NCBI GenBank assembly: GCA_950295325.1
Contig: OX485805.1
Span: 39,419,501 to 39,483,500 of the forward strand
DNA length: 64,000 nucleotides
Reading direction: 5' to 3'
From: Polytrichum commune
Lineage: Eukaryota; Streptophyta; Polytrichopsida; Polytrichales; Polytrichaceae
Under the pieces are notes generated by a model. It worked only from the letters and a program-made list of their open reading frames with translations. It made no database searches and was not told where the DNA came from. A program made the translations under genes and the position numbers. How positions within the stretch are numbered: position 1 is the first letter of the stretch; the number at the start of each line of letters is the position of its first letter. Of this stretch, positions 1 through 12,160 are shown piece by piece.

Positions 1-979
1 GTGAAAATTAACCCTATGTATTTGAACTCAAATTAGTTTTAGGATTAATTACTTTTTGAATCTTAAGTCATTATGATGCATGGGTGCAAATGAAAGTGAT
101 CCACAACTCTACACCAACTTCGAGTTTTGTGAACAAAATATTCATAGACATTTAGATAACATGTTCATTACAAAGCTAAGCAGTTTATGCCAACAAGAAC
201 AATTCCAAGAAAAATCTACATATTTTAGAAGTTGGTGCAAGTGGTGTGCAAGTAGGTGATGTTGAACAAGTATTTTTCTGAAATTTGTTGAAATACGTTA
301 GAATTACATTAAATTGGTGGTTTTCTACAAAGTTTTGTGATGATGCCTTCAAGTATATAATAAACTCAAGGAATACTAGAAAAAATCCAACTTCAAAATA
401 TTTTTGGTCATGGAATTTATGTCCAAAATTCAGATTCAACCAATTGGTTTTGAGCATCACTTTTAGTGACAAGTTTTGAAGATCTCAACTTGATATTCTA
501 CATTTGAGTATTTAGCACAAAAATTTAGAGCTCATCGTGAAATAAATCCAATATACACAACAATTTTCTATTATTCTTAGGCCTTTGACCAAAATAATTA
601 TGGTTTTAATATACTGGAGTAGTTTTTTTAGTCCACTTTACCATGCTTGCACATGCATATGTCTTTCATTCAATTAAGAACTAAAGAGAAGAGTGTTAAG
701 ATTACTTAGCTACAAAAAAAATTAATTCTTCAATTGAAGAATCTCTTTCACTTCCATATTTTTATATAAATGTATCCACATGTGATGATGATTTACGTTT
801 TATCACAATTGTGTAAACCACGTACAATTTTTTAAGGGGGCGACATGTTCCTTCGTGGCAATGAAATGTTACATGCATTCACTTTGCATAAGGGATTCAT
901 TCCATAGATTGAATTCAATTTGAAACTACAAGATTCAAAAAAGAGGGTTCCTTTCATCAAAGAACATAAGCTTCATTGG
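1..979. other. No recognisable feature
   Basis: AT-rich non-coding sequence. Open frames on both strands around 185-480 overlap each other, have no recognisable motif and no codon-like character, so I do not call a gene. No terminal inverted repeats or tandem repeats were noticed. Confidence 0.5.
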
Positions 980-1192
980 CATTTGCAATAAGGGTTGCTT
1001 TCATGAATAGGTCGCCTCTTTATGTATGCAAAATATGTTGGGTGAATACCAAATCTAAAAACATGGAACTTTGTTTTTAAATCCGTATAGCTACCACACT
1101 ACAATAAAAATAAATAAAATTTTAAAAATGGTACAATTGTCAAAATTATTTGGATTGACAATAAATTAGCGTGGGGCAACCTAAATGCACAC
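980..1192. mobile_element. Family D MITE, copy 1 (CACTA-like, degenerate)
   Basis: Non-autonomous inverted-repeat element. The left end reads ATTTGCAATAAGGGTTGC and the right end GGCAACCTAAATGCAC, the reverse complement of the same motif. The interior (CCTCTTTATGTATGCAAA, then GCGTGGGGCAACC) aligns with copies at 12772-13025 and 63877-64000, where the outer end is CACTA or CACTG. The outermost bases of this copy are too decayed to fix the boundary or a target-site duplication. No coding capacity. Confidence 0.6.
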
Positions 1193-1303
1193 ATCATTTG
1201 TACATAAGCTTACATCAATCCCACTCATCTTCTTCCTTGATTGATGTGAATGTAATTTTTTCTTCAAGAGGAGATTATATGACAAATTTCCAACGGATCA
1301 ATG

Positions 1304-1555
1304 AGGAAAGAGGGAATATCACATACGAGTGTACCTCTTATTCATCCAACATAGAAATCTTGAATTAGTGTGCAACATGTATGTTATTATTTTTAGATGA
1401 ATGGTACTAGAATTAGCTCTAAAGATCCTGTATTAATAACAAGCCCAAGTCTTTTGAGATAAATTGGCCACAACTTGCCTAGTTTATGGATTCAAGTTTT
1501 TCATGTTGGATTGATGAGAGTGTACACTCTTGTATCTTATAATTATCTCTCTCAA
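1304..1555. mobile_element. Family M MITE, copy 1
   Basis: The left end GAGGAAAGAGGGAATATC leads into CGAGTGTACCTCTTATTCAT. The right end has the reverse complement of the GAGAGAGG motif (ATTATCTCTCTC). It aligns along its length with copies at 15618-15860, 43357-43595 and 44670-44906, including the internal 'CATCCAACA...GTGTGCAA' stretch and 'TTTGAGATNAATTG'. About 250 bp, non-coding. The superfamily is not identifiable from the ends. Confidence 0.65.
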
Positions 1556-1649
1556 AACAATGACAATGGATGGTTTCCAATACATATTATGCGAGAGGTA
1601 TGAGGAAGGTGGCTATTAAGAGGGTGACTCAAGATACCTAATTTTATAT

Positions 1650-1674
1650 TGTGTGTGTGTGTGTGCGCGCGCGC
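1650..1674. repeat. (GT)n-(GC)n compound microsatellite
   Basis: A GT run passes directly into a GC run. Alternating purine-pyrimidine tracts of this kind can adopt Z-DNA, but no function is implied. Confidence 0.9.
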
Positions 1675-1739
1675 ATCCTTTTCGTCTTGTGGGTTTCAAA
1701 ATTGTGATTCATAAGGTTGTAGTGGTGAATGAATGGCGT

Positions 1740-2325
1740 GGACAAATCTCGACAGAGGTTGATAAGAATTGCCTCCATTTCGGTCCGCAATATGTGGAAT
1801 TTTGTGGAGCATGGATTTTTTGACTGCCCGTTGGCTCAACAAGTGTGGCAGTATACGGCTAACATCATTTGGCAACTCTTTGCTTAAAGAGCCAACCTTG
1901 GCCCTTGAAAGTACCCAATGCTCTAAAATATTATTTTTTTGCCAATTTAAAATAAAAAATGTCTTTTCTGAAAATATAGATCTCTCTCCTTACCAAGTAA
2001 TTAAATTGGGCTTTTTAAATGCTGCAATGCCTTTTTGATCATTGAAGTCCTTCACTCGTATTTGGTTTTTCTTGAGGAGTAGTCGTCCATAGATCATCTA
2101 GTGTCAACAAAATGAGTTGGTTTTCAATTCTATTCAATGTTATGTGGAGAAAGCACACCACATTGTGTTGGACTGGTTGCTTTGACTATGGTAGACTTGA
2201 GTGGCAACGTACCCTTAAAGACTTGGAAAAAAAACTCCAGATGTTGCTTGCTTTGCGATGATGTTCTTTAGAGAATTCGACAAGGTTTGGAATCATTTTC
2301 ACACGCGTAGTGCTTCATTGGAGTG
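1740..2325 (+). pseudogene. LINE (L1-type) 3' end, zf-RVT region, decayed
   Basis: Degenerate C-terminal part of a plant LINE polyprotein, normally the zinc-finger region after the reverse transcriptase. Translating across frame changes gives 'HGFFDCPLAQQVWQY' and 'NIIWQLFA' near 1795-1880, the usual 'H.FfdCplaq.vW' block of zf-RVT. Near 2130-2180 it gives 'NELVFNSIQCYVEKAHHIV', matching the post-zinc-finger segment that follows the 'WxIWxERN' motif. Near 2270-2295 it gives 'REFDKVWNHF'. Stops and frameshifts interrupt all frames, so it is a dead fragment. No reverse transcriptase core lies upstream within the window, so the copy is 5' truncated or broken up. An isolated 89-residue frame within it (1769-2038) is in the wrong frame for the domain. 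Family assignment is confident; exact ends are not. Confidence 0.7.
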
Positions 2326-3762
2326 CATGCATGCATTTGTTCCACGGCATTGCATGTGTTAGACCAAATCATACATTGAACAAGGCTACAACCAACTTAT
2401 TAGGATTGAGATTCCTATAACATCTTGATTTGCCACATCCTTTTTTTTTTTGCTTTCATTGTTTCAATAGATCATGTTCTATGTAAGTTTGGATGTTCAC
2501 CCAAAACTTGAACGCTAAGTTGGTTAACTCAAGTCTACACATACACTTTGAACTTGCAAAAAAAATTATGAGATATAATGTTATCCTTTGATGTGATTTT
2601 GAATCTAAAATTTCATGAAAAAAATCACAATGTTTTTTGAAGTTCAATTTATATAAATGAATGATCACAAATGAGAATTTCATTGAAACATTTATTTTGA
2701 TATTGTTGTGATTATACTCACATGTGCAATTTTACTCACATGTGCAATTTTACCAATGGATATGCTCTTGAACAAGTTGAATAAGTTACTATTGTGGAGT
2801 GGATATTGGGCTTATTTTACTTCTAAGTGGGTTCAATGGAATTGTCAAAAGTTTGGTTTGTAAATAAAGATAAATAAATTTGATATGTTGTTCCTCAAAT
2901 CAAAGGTGTGCAATGAATTGGAGATGAATTTTGTCATGATACGCTATAGCAACTACTTCAAGGTCACTTTAGAAGGTTTGTCACAAAGTACATCTACTCT
3001 ATTTAAGACCCAAGCTCGAGTTGAAATTGCCATTGAGAACCCACTTCAAGATTAACAATATACTCCCCTTTTAAATTCCAAAAGTAACATGCACCCCTTT
3101 GATTCATGTACGCCTATTAATTGTGGGCGGATTTCGAACACCGTGAATGTATAGATACTAAATTCGAATGGTGAATGATCGGAGATAGAAGAAGGGACTA
3201 GAGAGCCGTAAAAGGGAAGGAATGTTACAAAAAGACTCAAAGGCTTAAAAGGTTTCATTCAACTACTACTTGAATTAGATAGCTCATGGTATCAAAATGA
3301 ATTCTCGACCATTTTTAAATGTATGTAGTTGTTGCGTTGCCAAAAAGTAGTTGCATGCGTTCTATTTTCATTGTTTATTTTATTGCTTCTTGCATGGCTC
3401 CGTTTCCTCTTAGAATGTATATTCGTATTCTTGAAACTTTGTTGTAGAATTTTATGGTGGTGGTTTTGGGTGGGGTAGTTTATGATGCTCTAGCTCATGT
3501 CTTGCACATGCAAAGTCGGAGAAGATTGAAGCAATCGGTGAGCATATTGTGCATGTGTTGGTGAATCCCCTCTTTAGCTTGTTCTGTAAGGAGAGAGGGG
3601 GGACCCAACTTTGAAGGCATAAGGAACCCCCACCCCCACCCCCACCATCACCATCACTTCTGCCACAACATTTCGATTTATTTTGATAAATAAAGGATTT
3701 CTTGTTTCCAAAAGTGGATGAATTGGGCACTGTTTCTTGATCTCCACTTGGGTTGCGCTGGT
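2326..3762. other. No gene seen; C-rich simple tract
   Basis: AT-rich sequence with no recognisable domain in any frame. A short (CCCCCA)n tract at about 3627-3646 runs into (CCATCA)n. It makes the minus strand locally G-rich, but too few full G-runs are present for a firm quadruplex call. Confidence 0.5.
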
Positions 3763-3845
3763 TCGGCCATTTTGGTTGTACTTTGGTTACTCTCTTGCAA
3801 TTGAATTTTCAATTTGTGTCCAAATTTTTTTAAAATAAAATAAAC
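3763..3845 (+). repeat. Dispersed repeat S, copy 1 (retroposon tail-like)
   Basis: 'GGTTGTACTTTGGTTACTC' followed by 'TTTTCAATTTGTG' and an A-rich end. It aligns with 9985-10075, which also ends in an A-rich stretch. Shared 3' sequence followed by an A-rich tail suggests the 3' end of a SINE or LINE. The upstream parts do not align, so the body is not defined. Confidence 0.4.
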
Positions 3846-6129
3846 ATGGGTAAATTTTTATGAAAGGGTCTTTTGTTTCCAAAAGTGGATGAATAGTTAT
3901 TTGAATTTGCACAAAGTGAAACGTGGATGAGAACTGGATGAATTTGTGAAGTGCTAGTTTGAACTCGTGCCTTCCCAGTCCATTGCACCTGTGCGTACCA
4001 AATAATGTCTCGGGCCACCCCACACCGTCCTTGCCCACAACACCTATGTGTGTGTACTTGGAAGGAATGTTCTTAGTTTACTTTTTAATCTTGAAAGAAT
4101 ATACCAAAAATTCCCAAAGAAAAATCATAAAGATCCTATATATAAAGAACACAAGAGAACAACATTGAAAACAAAAATAATAATCGAACAAGTAAAACGG
4201 CCCCCACCCCCACTAAATTCTGTATTCTACCCCCTTAGGCCCCAACGCCCACGCCATTCACTGATGGACGGTGTCAATGCTCATGCACTTACAACCATCC
4301 AGTAATTGTGCAAACGAATAGCTTGGACTCATGCCGTTCCAGTCTGGAAATAACAAAAATTCAGCTACAATCCAAAAATCTATTCACTTTGTATAACCAT
4401 GAAGTGCGATTGTACACCATCAATCATGGACATTAAGAGCATTGGAAAAAAAACTTCGGTAGAAGATAAGTTTGTAGTTAAGATTGAATAAAATTTCTAT
4501 AGTCTTAATTTAGTCATTCAATGATTCAACAAAGATCACTTAGAAACACATTCATCATTGAAGAAGCCCATCATATATTTGGATCGTACGTGCTTAACTA
4601 TGAATCTAAGAACCATCACCATAAAGAAAAGCTCTTATGTTTCTCACATAATTCGGTGGACGTCGATGACAATGTTCCTTATTTCAACCTTGTGAATGTG
4701 CTATGAGTTTTGGAGGACAAAACTCTATATGACATGTGAAATTTAAACGTGGCCAAAAATTCATATTTACACACAAGTTTGGTTTGATTTAGAGTCATGC
4801 CTTGAGATTTGGGAGTGAAAGGTGCTTTGAATTTACATGGCTTATATATAGGATTGAGAAATTTAATACTGCACACATAAAAACTACATGCAAATTGAAA
4901 CTTTTCTTCTTCTTCTTTTTCCATTTTCTCAAGTTGGTATTTCTCATGTTACCATAACCCAAATGAGGTAGTTAGTGTTGGAACCGGGTCTTTGGAATTT
5001 GCCGTTTCTATGTCAACTCCAAGTATGTCTCAGATGTGGACCCCTTGAAATTTTTGATGTTAAAGAAAAATTGCATTTTATTCCGAACCTAGAATAACCT
5101 AGGCAATGTCAACCTCGGAAGGTTTGAATTTCATGTTGCAATTTTACAAACCAAAAAAACGTCATGATGGAATTTCAATTTTTTGGGATTGAAACTTCCA
5201 CATTATGCAAGCCAATGTTGGTTTTAGGCTTTAACTGGAAACCTCTATTCAAGTGTTGTGTGGTTAGGTGTGGATCTAAGAACGGACAACCAAAAAGAAC
5301 ACTAAAGAAAATTGGACTATTGATTATGTGATCAAACTTTGTTGATAATTACAGCAAGTTCATTATTCAACATAATTGAGGGAACCTACACTTTTTACAC
5401 TTCCTAATGTGTGCTGAAATTTAGTGTCGGTAGAAGATATTGGGGTCCATTCTATCTTATGTGTGGGTTGAAAACTAGTGTAGCTTATGAATTGACAATC
5501 TATTAGAATGTAAATGTGAGATGACTATATATTTTTCTTCAAAAAGATCTTTTGGTTTCTCCTATATAGATCTTATATTGTCAACTCACGTTTTTTCATG
5601 TTTGTGTAAAAGTATGTTGATTCCGTATTAAAAGTCTTGACCATATGATGTTGTGGTCTCAAAAATGGTGTGGGTCAAGTAAAAGTACATTGACAAAAAT
5701 TATATATCGTGATACGCATGGCCCACAGTAGTAGGTATGAAAGGTGTTGTCAAAAATGACCACCTCCAACACGAGGCGGCAATACTTGTTTTATAGCCAT
5801 GCTTTGTAAATGCGTATCCAGATTTACATGTGAGCTTGTGGCTATAAAATTCCAATTTACATATAATTGTGTCCCTTGTTCATGCCGACTCATGGTTGGT
5901 GTTGTCACACTCTCCTAAAGAACCTATATGACCCTTTAATAATAATATGAGAAAGAACAGTCACGTTTATTTCCAATTATTAAGAGAAAACAACTACAAC
6001 CACAATTGATTTTGCTAATCATCTCGATCTAATCGCATGTTTGGTATCGTACGAGAAGTGGTTGCAAAGCTATTAGTCTCCGTTTTAGCTAAACAAATGC
6101 CTACAAATTGTTTCCATGAATTTCTACAA
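3846..6129. other. No recognisable feature
   Basis: Long AT-rich stretch. Frames of 60-85 codons occur on both strands around 3.8-4.9 kb, but they overlap one another and show no conserved motif. No inverted-repeat termini were recognised. Confidence 0.45.
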
Positions 6130-6290
6130 GTCCTTTTTGTTGTTTTTGTTTTTGGGAACACATGAGGTGCTTGATCACCTAGTTAATTTCCGTCAAGTAG
6201 AGAGATGATTCCGTAGCCGGGAATCGAACTGCCAACCACTCCGTTCAATTTGGGTACCTTTCCACTATCATCCAGTAGTTTGGGTTCGTC
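6130..6290 (-). mobile_element. Possible tRNA-derived SINE
   Basis: On the minus strand there is an A-box-like GATAGTGGAAAGG, then about 27 bases, then a B-box-like AGTTCGATTCCCGG. These are followed about 75 bases later by an A-rich tail (AAAAACAAAAACAACAAAAA). This is the order of an RNA polymerase III promoter head and retroposon tail. No tRNA cloverleaf can be drawn, so a functional tRNA is excluded. Target-site duplications were not found and no second copy was noticed in the window. Confidence 0.4.
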
Positions 6291-9200
6291 TCGGACCATC
6301 TATTCCTCCGTTGACGCCGTTGAATCTCTAGAAGTCAAAGTGTGTCAACTTTATTTTATCCCGGCTTAATCATCAACGGCTATTCATTAATGTGAATGGC
6401 TCCAAGCTATGTTGAGCTTTTAAGATAACCTTAAATCCCCAACATGCCCAAAGCGACCACAATTTAAGATCAAACTACCTTCTATTCTTTTCTTTTCTTT
6501 TTCCCAACGCTTTCAAAATCATTCTATTTTGGAATTGATGATAATCGAATAGAATTCTTTCAACGTGATTTTATTGCCTTTGAGATCGAACTGCACAAAA
6601 TCTTGAAATGTTATGTTATACCAACATAGAAGCAATCGGTTTCAAATTTTGAAGTGATTTTTACTTCCACCGTTCAGCATTGGGATGGATGAAGCATATC
6701 AACATTGGTGGTTGTGCACTAAATATGGACGTTATGGTCATCATGGATGGGAATGTATAGCAATGCCATTAAGAAAATTTTCACATCGTGTCGCAATTCA
6801 AAACTTCAAAGCCTGCACAATGTATAAAATTTAATCCAAAAGAGGTTCCAATCTGAAAATTCATTCCATTCCATTCTTCCCATCATCTACTCCTTCCAAT
6901 AAACATATCCTTGCAAATTTCACACCACTGTTGACTCCCCCCCACCTTTCACGTTTCCATTACAAATTTTCACTCATGAATACAAGGACGGTTGAAATGT
7001 TTTGTAAGCATTAACCCGATCAAGAAACAAGCTTAGGTGTTTGTTTGTTGAGTACTTTTGGAGGGATTTTGTCTTGGGGATGTGAAGGTCATGGGGATGG
7101 TTTAACTTATTTTAAAACCCTTGAGAGCACAATTCACAATGCCCATGCATGTTAGAGTAGAGGCACCCATAATCGATCACTTAAGATATTTCCCTCTAGA
7201 TATGGACAAGTGTAAGGTGGTGTCAATTTTTTCCATCTAGGAAGATAGAAATAAGGAGGATTGCATATTTTTCGGTAATTTTATTCCTTAAATTGAGGAT
7301 TTTATGAATTTTTGAAGCCAAAAGTTGATTGCAAACATACTACCAATGTCTAGAGTATGCCCAAACCACCCATTTTCATCTCTCATTCCTCCGCACATTA
7401 GCACTCGAAACTAGGACATGTATCATGGCACTATTGGTTCCAACCTTATCAAAATTTAGTCCTGAACTGATCCAAATTTAGTCCCCAACTCATCCAAATT
7501 CAATCCCAGCCTGATCAAAATTCCGGTACCCTATAGATTGCCGGTGGGATTCTGATCAAGAATAGGTGCCTTTATCTATAGTGGACATGCCTTGGAAGTT
7601 GGGTTGAGTTCCCCCGCCCCACCACATGGAGCCCACACCAATTCTCTATTTGTCCCCTTCAACCGCCAACAACCGTGTGTCTATTGTACCATACCAGTCC
7701 CGCCCTCTTTTGTCCAGCCACATGGCCGACTCCCACGCATCCCGTGCTCGACTAAACTAACTTACTGTGAATGGCCATTTGCACCGGGGGATGGTGCGGC
7801 GATGGCCACTACCACCACCACGTTGCTTGTTGTATATAGATCCCAAGTTATGAAGACGTGCACATTAAACATATCTTATTAAACTTACCATTAAGGGCAC
7901 AATTTTCTTCTAAATAAACTCATCAAATGCTAACGAAAAACTCTAAAGTGACCTAGAAGTCTTGTTAAGAGTATGATAAACATTTGTTGAGAAAATCCGT
8001 GCTAATCATTGATTCTTCCATTAGGCGCTCGGGACACGGACTCACATCGATGAAATTTCCAAGGAGACTCTAATTAAAACGAGTTGTGATTGGTCGGTAA
8101 AGATGATCTCAAACCTAGAAGACAACACCTCTCCAAAAAATTAGCACAATCCGCTCGACTAACGGTACTCTCCTATAAAGACTTGAGTGCCATATTTGAG
8201 GCATGTTTGGTTTGCATCATTGCCTCTCTCTCTCTCTCTAATGAGCTCAAACCGCACTTAAAGAGCACCGTTTTGTTTTCAATCACATAGAAGACAAGTT
8301 CCCACCTATCATTTCTAAAGACCCACGATTTCATGCAATCAATTGTACTCGGACATGCTTGTGTGGCTGCTATATAAAGTCTCCCACAAATTGTGACTTC
8401 AAGTGGAAGCACAACAATATGGTATGTGTGATTGCCTTGCCTTGCCTTGAATTGCAAAATGTTCAATAGGCTCGGCCTTCGCTTCGGGCAAGCCTTAAAT
8501 TTGACGTGTTATCCGGCCTCGCCCGTGTATTATTGGTAGCCAACTTTTTTGGGCACACCCACGGTGGCCAAAACTTAAAAGGAGTTTGTGAAGAAGGGGT
8601 GGGGGGTGGGGGGGGACGTGGGCAAGCACCCACCCACCGCTTGTGACGCCAAAAAGCTGCACGCGAGTCATGATTTGGGCCCGAAAGTCACCGCAACCCG
8701 CCAAAAAGGTACTTCGAGTGTACAAAAATAATTGAAACTTGAGGGCGAGCGCCGGGTCTCATCTTGTTCGCAAACACTTGCTCGAGGTTTGGATGGTCAT
8801 TTTGGCATAAAAATCTCCGGTTTGGGGTTTCGTGGTCCTACTAGTTGGCTTTAAGTGGAGTTGATTCCATGACAACAATTAACTAGTTCGTGTTGTGCAA
8901 CCATTCATTCAATCATGAGTTGTTGTCTCACTCGACCGGAGTGTTGGTTGGGAGTCGATTGTCTTGGCATGTATTCACAAGCCTTTTCGTGTTTGATGAG
9001 CTCTCGGGTCATGCTTGGAGTCGATGTAGAGGTTTGGAAATAGAATTGTTTGTGTCGGTTCATTGAGGACCAAACTCATTTGGCATGTCAAGAGGTGTTC
9101 AAATGGGTTTGAGCTCCAGTGAACCGATGTGGAATGTTCTTTGCTCAAACCTTTACAGTGATTCCAAGCATGCACGAAAAACTTGATGAAATGGAAAGTA

Positions 9201-9804
9201 TTAGAGTTGTCCTTAAAGTCCCTCAAAGTGGGACATAACCGTAGGTTTGATCCTTCTTTGAGAGCTCGTTGGGTTGCCATGTATCGAGGCTTATTTTGAA
9301 AGTCGGGCGAAACTTCTGGGACGTCCTCTTTCTACTTTCAAATTTTGAGAGGATATTAGGATCTAAAATATGGCATGTGCATGGGACACCTCGTCTTGAA
9401 TGTTGGATCAACCTCTACAAGGTTAACTTGGCCCACCCATCCTAGTAGGACTAGCTAGAAAGTTGGGTTTAAATAGCATGACACCACTCTGTTTGGGACT
9501 AAATTTGTGTTTCATCTGCTTTACTTTACAAATAACTCTATTGCATGGAAAACAACCGACTCCCAACCATAATTTAGGTTGAATTAGAGGACAACTCTAA
9601 TTAGTTTGATTATGTGATAAAAAAAGTTTTGAGACTATATATAAATATGTGTTATCATGTGTCAAGGCCAATTGCAACCCTCCCCATTGAAAAACATCAG
9701 TACTCTATTCAGTTGCTACAAGGATGGGATAATTTCATTTATATAATAGGTTTCTTTAATTTTGTCTAATGCATTTGCATTGCAATGGGCATCATACTTG
9801 TATA
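6291..9804. other. No recognisable feature
   Basis: Mixed AT-rich and moderately GC-rich sequence (notably 7.5-7.8 kb and 8.5-8.8 kb) with no recognisable protein domain in any frame. A short (CT)n run lies at about 8223-8241. The 60-100 codon frames at 7.6 kb and 8.1-9.4 kb overlap on opposite strands and are not called. Confidence 0.45.
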
Positions 9805-10247
9805 TGGTAAACATGCCTTAAACGGACATTCTTAGTTTTGCGCTTAGTTATCCTAAGATATGAAACATGCAATTAATGCAAGATGGTTAGTAAATCCAAA
9901 TGGAGGTTGTAGCCATTTTCCATATGATTTTTGGAGCTCACATGAATTTTATCTTTGTCATCATCATAGTGGGGAGTTTTTCTTACTCGCCCGGGTTGGT
10001 TGTATTTTGGGTTACCTTTGCAACTGAATTTCTCAATTTGTGCCAAAAAGAAAAAGAAAAAGAAAAAGTGGGGAGTTTTTCCTTAAAGAAGGATCACAAA
10101 GGTCTCCTCAGTTATGCTAATTAATAAATATAGAACCTTCAACGAACTTTAAGACATATCTTTATTGATATCCATTCTTACACCCGCACCTAACCACATA
10201 CATAGGCGTCCAATTACTACCCGGAATTGAATAAGGCCCCCTTGCCT
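9805..10247. mobile_element. Family A MITE, copy 1 (degenerate)
   Basis: The left end ATGGTAAACATGCCTTAAAC matches the family terminus AGGTAGATGGGTCTTAAATG. The interior 'GCAAGATGGTTAGTAAATCC' and 'GAGGTTGTAGCCATTTTCC' matches copies at 25302, 26159, 42917 and 62678. The right part 'CATAGGCGTCCAATTA' is followed by a decayed inverted end CCTTGCCTTA. It contains the second copy of repeat S and an (AAAAAG)n tract at about 10046-10068, so it is longer than its relatives. Confidence 0.5.
9985..10075 (+). repeat. Dispersed repeat S, copy 2, with (AAAAAG)n tail
   Basis: 'GGTTGTATTTTGGGTTACC' to 'CAATTTGTGCCAAAAAG', then four or so AAAAAG units. It matches 3763-3845 and sits inside a family A element, as a nested retroposon would. 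Confidence 0.4.
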
Positions 10248-10270
10248 TATATATAAATACGAACCCTTGG

Positions 10271-10272
<2 letters not shown>

Positions 10273-10310
<38 letters not shown>
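10273..10310. repeat. (CT)n microsatellite
   Basis: Uninterrupted CT dinucleotide run of about 19 units followed by GGGGAGG. Confidence 0.95.
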
Positions 10311-10312
<2 letters not shown>

Positions 10313-10451
10313 GGAGGTTTATGTTGTGGGGAAATCATCATTTTTCACTTTAGGATTGCCTATTCAAGTGTCAAATGGTCTTGTAATTACAACTGACTTA
10401 TTACTAAGATTTTATAGAATGTGTTTCCTCTTCATATGTACTATGTTTGTT

Positions 10452-10572
10452 CTACAACTGAGGAGTTGATCACACCGGCAGACACCATTTGTCAGCATCT
10501 ACATCTGTAATAATGTGAAAAGTGGTGGGCCAACATCTATTTCTCAACCAGAATTCCGGCAATTTCACGACT
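10452..10572 (-). repeat. Dispersed repeat G, copy 1
   Basis: The reverse complement of this stretch aligns with 40745-40905. Shared blocks include AAAAGTGGTGGGCCAACATC on this strand and its reverse complement near 40830, 'GATCACACCGGCAGACACC', and 'ACTGAGGAGTTGATCACAC'. Two diverged copies in opposite orientation point to a mobile or otherwise dispersed element; its ends are not defined. Confidence 0.55.
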
Positions 10573-11555
10573 AAAACTGGACATAAATTTTGGTGTGATC
10601 AGGGCATAAGAAGCTACCCCCAATTACAAGTGGGATGTGAGCCTTAGAAGGACCAAGGTTCTAGTTGGTATTGAAATACTAATTGGGTATTGGCATAAAA
10701 GGCACACATGTTGTGTAAAGGTCGTGTACCATTCTTTTTTTTCTTCCAAAAAAAAAACCTAGCCAAATGTGGTATCTTATAGGGCATTTGTGGTTGAGCT
10801 CCTAGTATCTCATGTCATCATACTCCTCTTTACCTACATCACATGTAGAGGAATGAAAAATAAATAAATAAATCCATGGTATTTTGTTGTACATGAGTAT
10901 AACTCCAATGATTCAAAATCTTTACCATAGATTGGAATGAAATCTTAGACATTAAATGTCCACTCAACAAAACCAAGTTGGATACTCCTTGTGCATCACT
11001 TCACCTTGCAAGAAAACTCTAGTCAACATCACAAATGTCTTCATGCAAGGGTTTCTTCCTTATGGGTGTTCCAATTTTGGAGTGTCGCACATGTTTTTTT
11101 TTAAGTTCAGTCTTGCTATCTTTACCATACTACAATAACAAGCATTGTATGTAGTTGTAGACACCTTGCGTACATAAGTGACCTCATATTTTGTGATGTT
11201 GCATGGGTGCATATGAGGCCACCCCACATTAAAGAACTTTGAACTTCAAAACTACACTTAATATTTTATTAAGCATCACCAATTTCTATTTGTCTTTCTC
11301 AATACTAATTGTAAAATGCTTGTGCAGTGCCACCAACACTAAATGTAAACCTAACATTAATTGTCTTTGTTTGCAAAAAAAATTGGGCATTAAAGATCGA
11401 CAACGGTGCAAATATTGTCACTTACCGAGTGAATTCTCACCCCAATCTATATCATTCATGACAATATTCATTTCATACCTGTTAGAATGCGAAAACATAC
11501 CAAATTTTGTTTCCTGGCTAGGTCACTTAGTGCATTCTAAAAACAATGTGCATGG
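10573..11555. other. No recognisable feature
   Basis: AT-rich. A 108-codon frame at 11239-11565 runs into a family A fragment, has no recognisable domain, and is not called. No terminal repeats were noticed. Confidence 0.45.
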
Positions 11556-11760
11556 GACTATATGACCATTTAATGAGCATGAGAATTTTTACTTCGATAA
11601 TGAATAAGATATTCGTAAGAGATCCAAAAATGATGTAGAAAGTGGTTGTGGCCTTGATTTGGATTTGCTCACCATCTTTCACTATTCTTGTGGTTCATAT
11701 CTTGCCAACTTGTAAGATTAATTCTTGGGCACATGTGGAACATGTGGGGACGACATGAAA
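11556..11760. mobile_element. Family A MITE fragment
   Basis: 'CATTTAATGAGCATGAGAA', 'CTTCGATAATGAATAAGATA' and 'GATTTGGATTTGCTCACCAT' align in order with the interior of the family A copy at 41949-42334. Neither terminal AGGTAG motif is preserved, so this is a truncated or decayed copy. Confidence 0.45.
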
Positions 11761-11816
11761 GGTTGTTTCCTATAACTTTCAACACCATTGATGTTATTTT
11801 TAGGTCACTTCCAATA

Positions 11817-11845
11817 TATATAGATAGAAAGATAGATAGATAGAG
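11817..11845. repeat. (GATA)n microsatellite
   Basis: TATATATAGATAGAAAGATA followed by further GATA units. A short imperfect tetranucleotide run. Confidence 0.85.
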
Positions 11846-12118
11846 GAAGGGAAATGATACTAGAAGTTAATAAGCCTTTCATATGAAAGCATGTTAAGGC
11901 AAGGGGAATTTGCATACATGAATAGTGGGCCAATATTTTGAGCCTTGTTTTGGGGACAACCCCATAAAGAAAAGTACAAAGATGGAGAAGGATTTCTTCT
12001 TTGCATTCCTTGAATTCACATATGTGGGGCATAGTGGCAGTTGGTGAAGGGCACATAGCTCTCATATGTTTCCCTACTGCAATATGAGAACAAAGGTATA
12101 GCTTTTGCGGTTCATTGA

Positions 12119-12160
12119 GCTTGGGGTTCGTGGTGTCTATGTGAACTCATCTCCAACCAA
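12119..12160 (+). mobile_element. Family H MITE, terminal fragment only
   Basis: 'GGTTCGTGGTGTCTATGTGA' and 'ACTCATC' match the H terminus seen at 13289, 22868 and 53765. The interior and the other end are missing. Confidence 0.45.

Noticed and set aside
6200-6240. tRNA gene suggested by AGTTCGATTCCCGG on the minus strand
   Set aside because: No acceptor stem or anticodon arm can be paired; better explained as a SINE promoter head.
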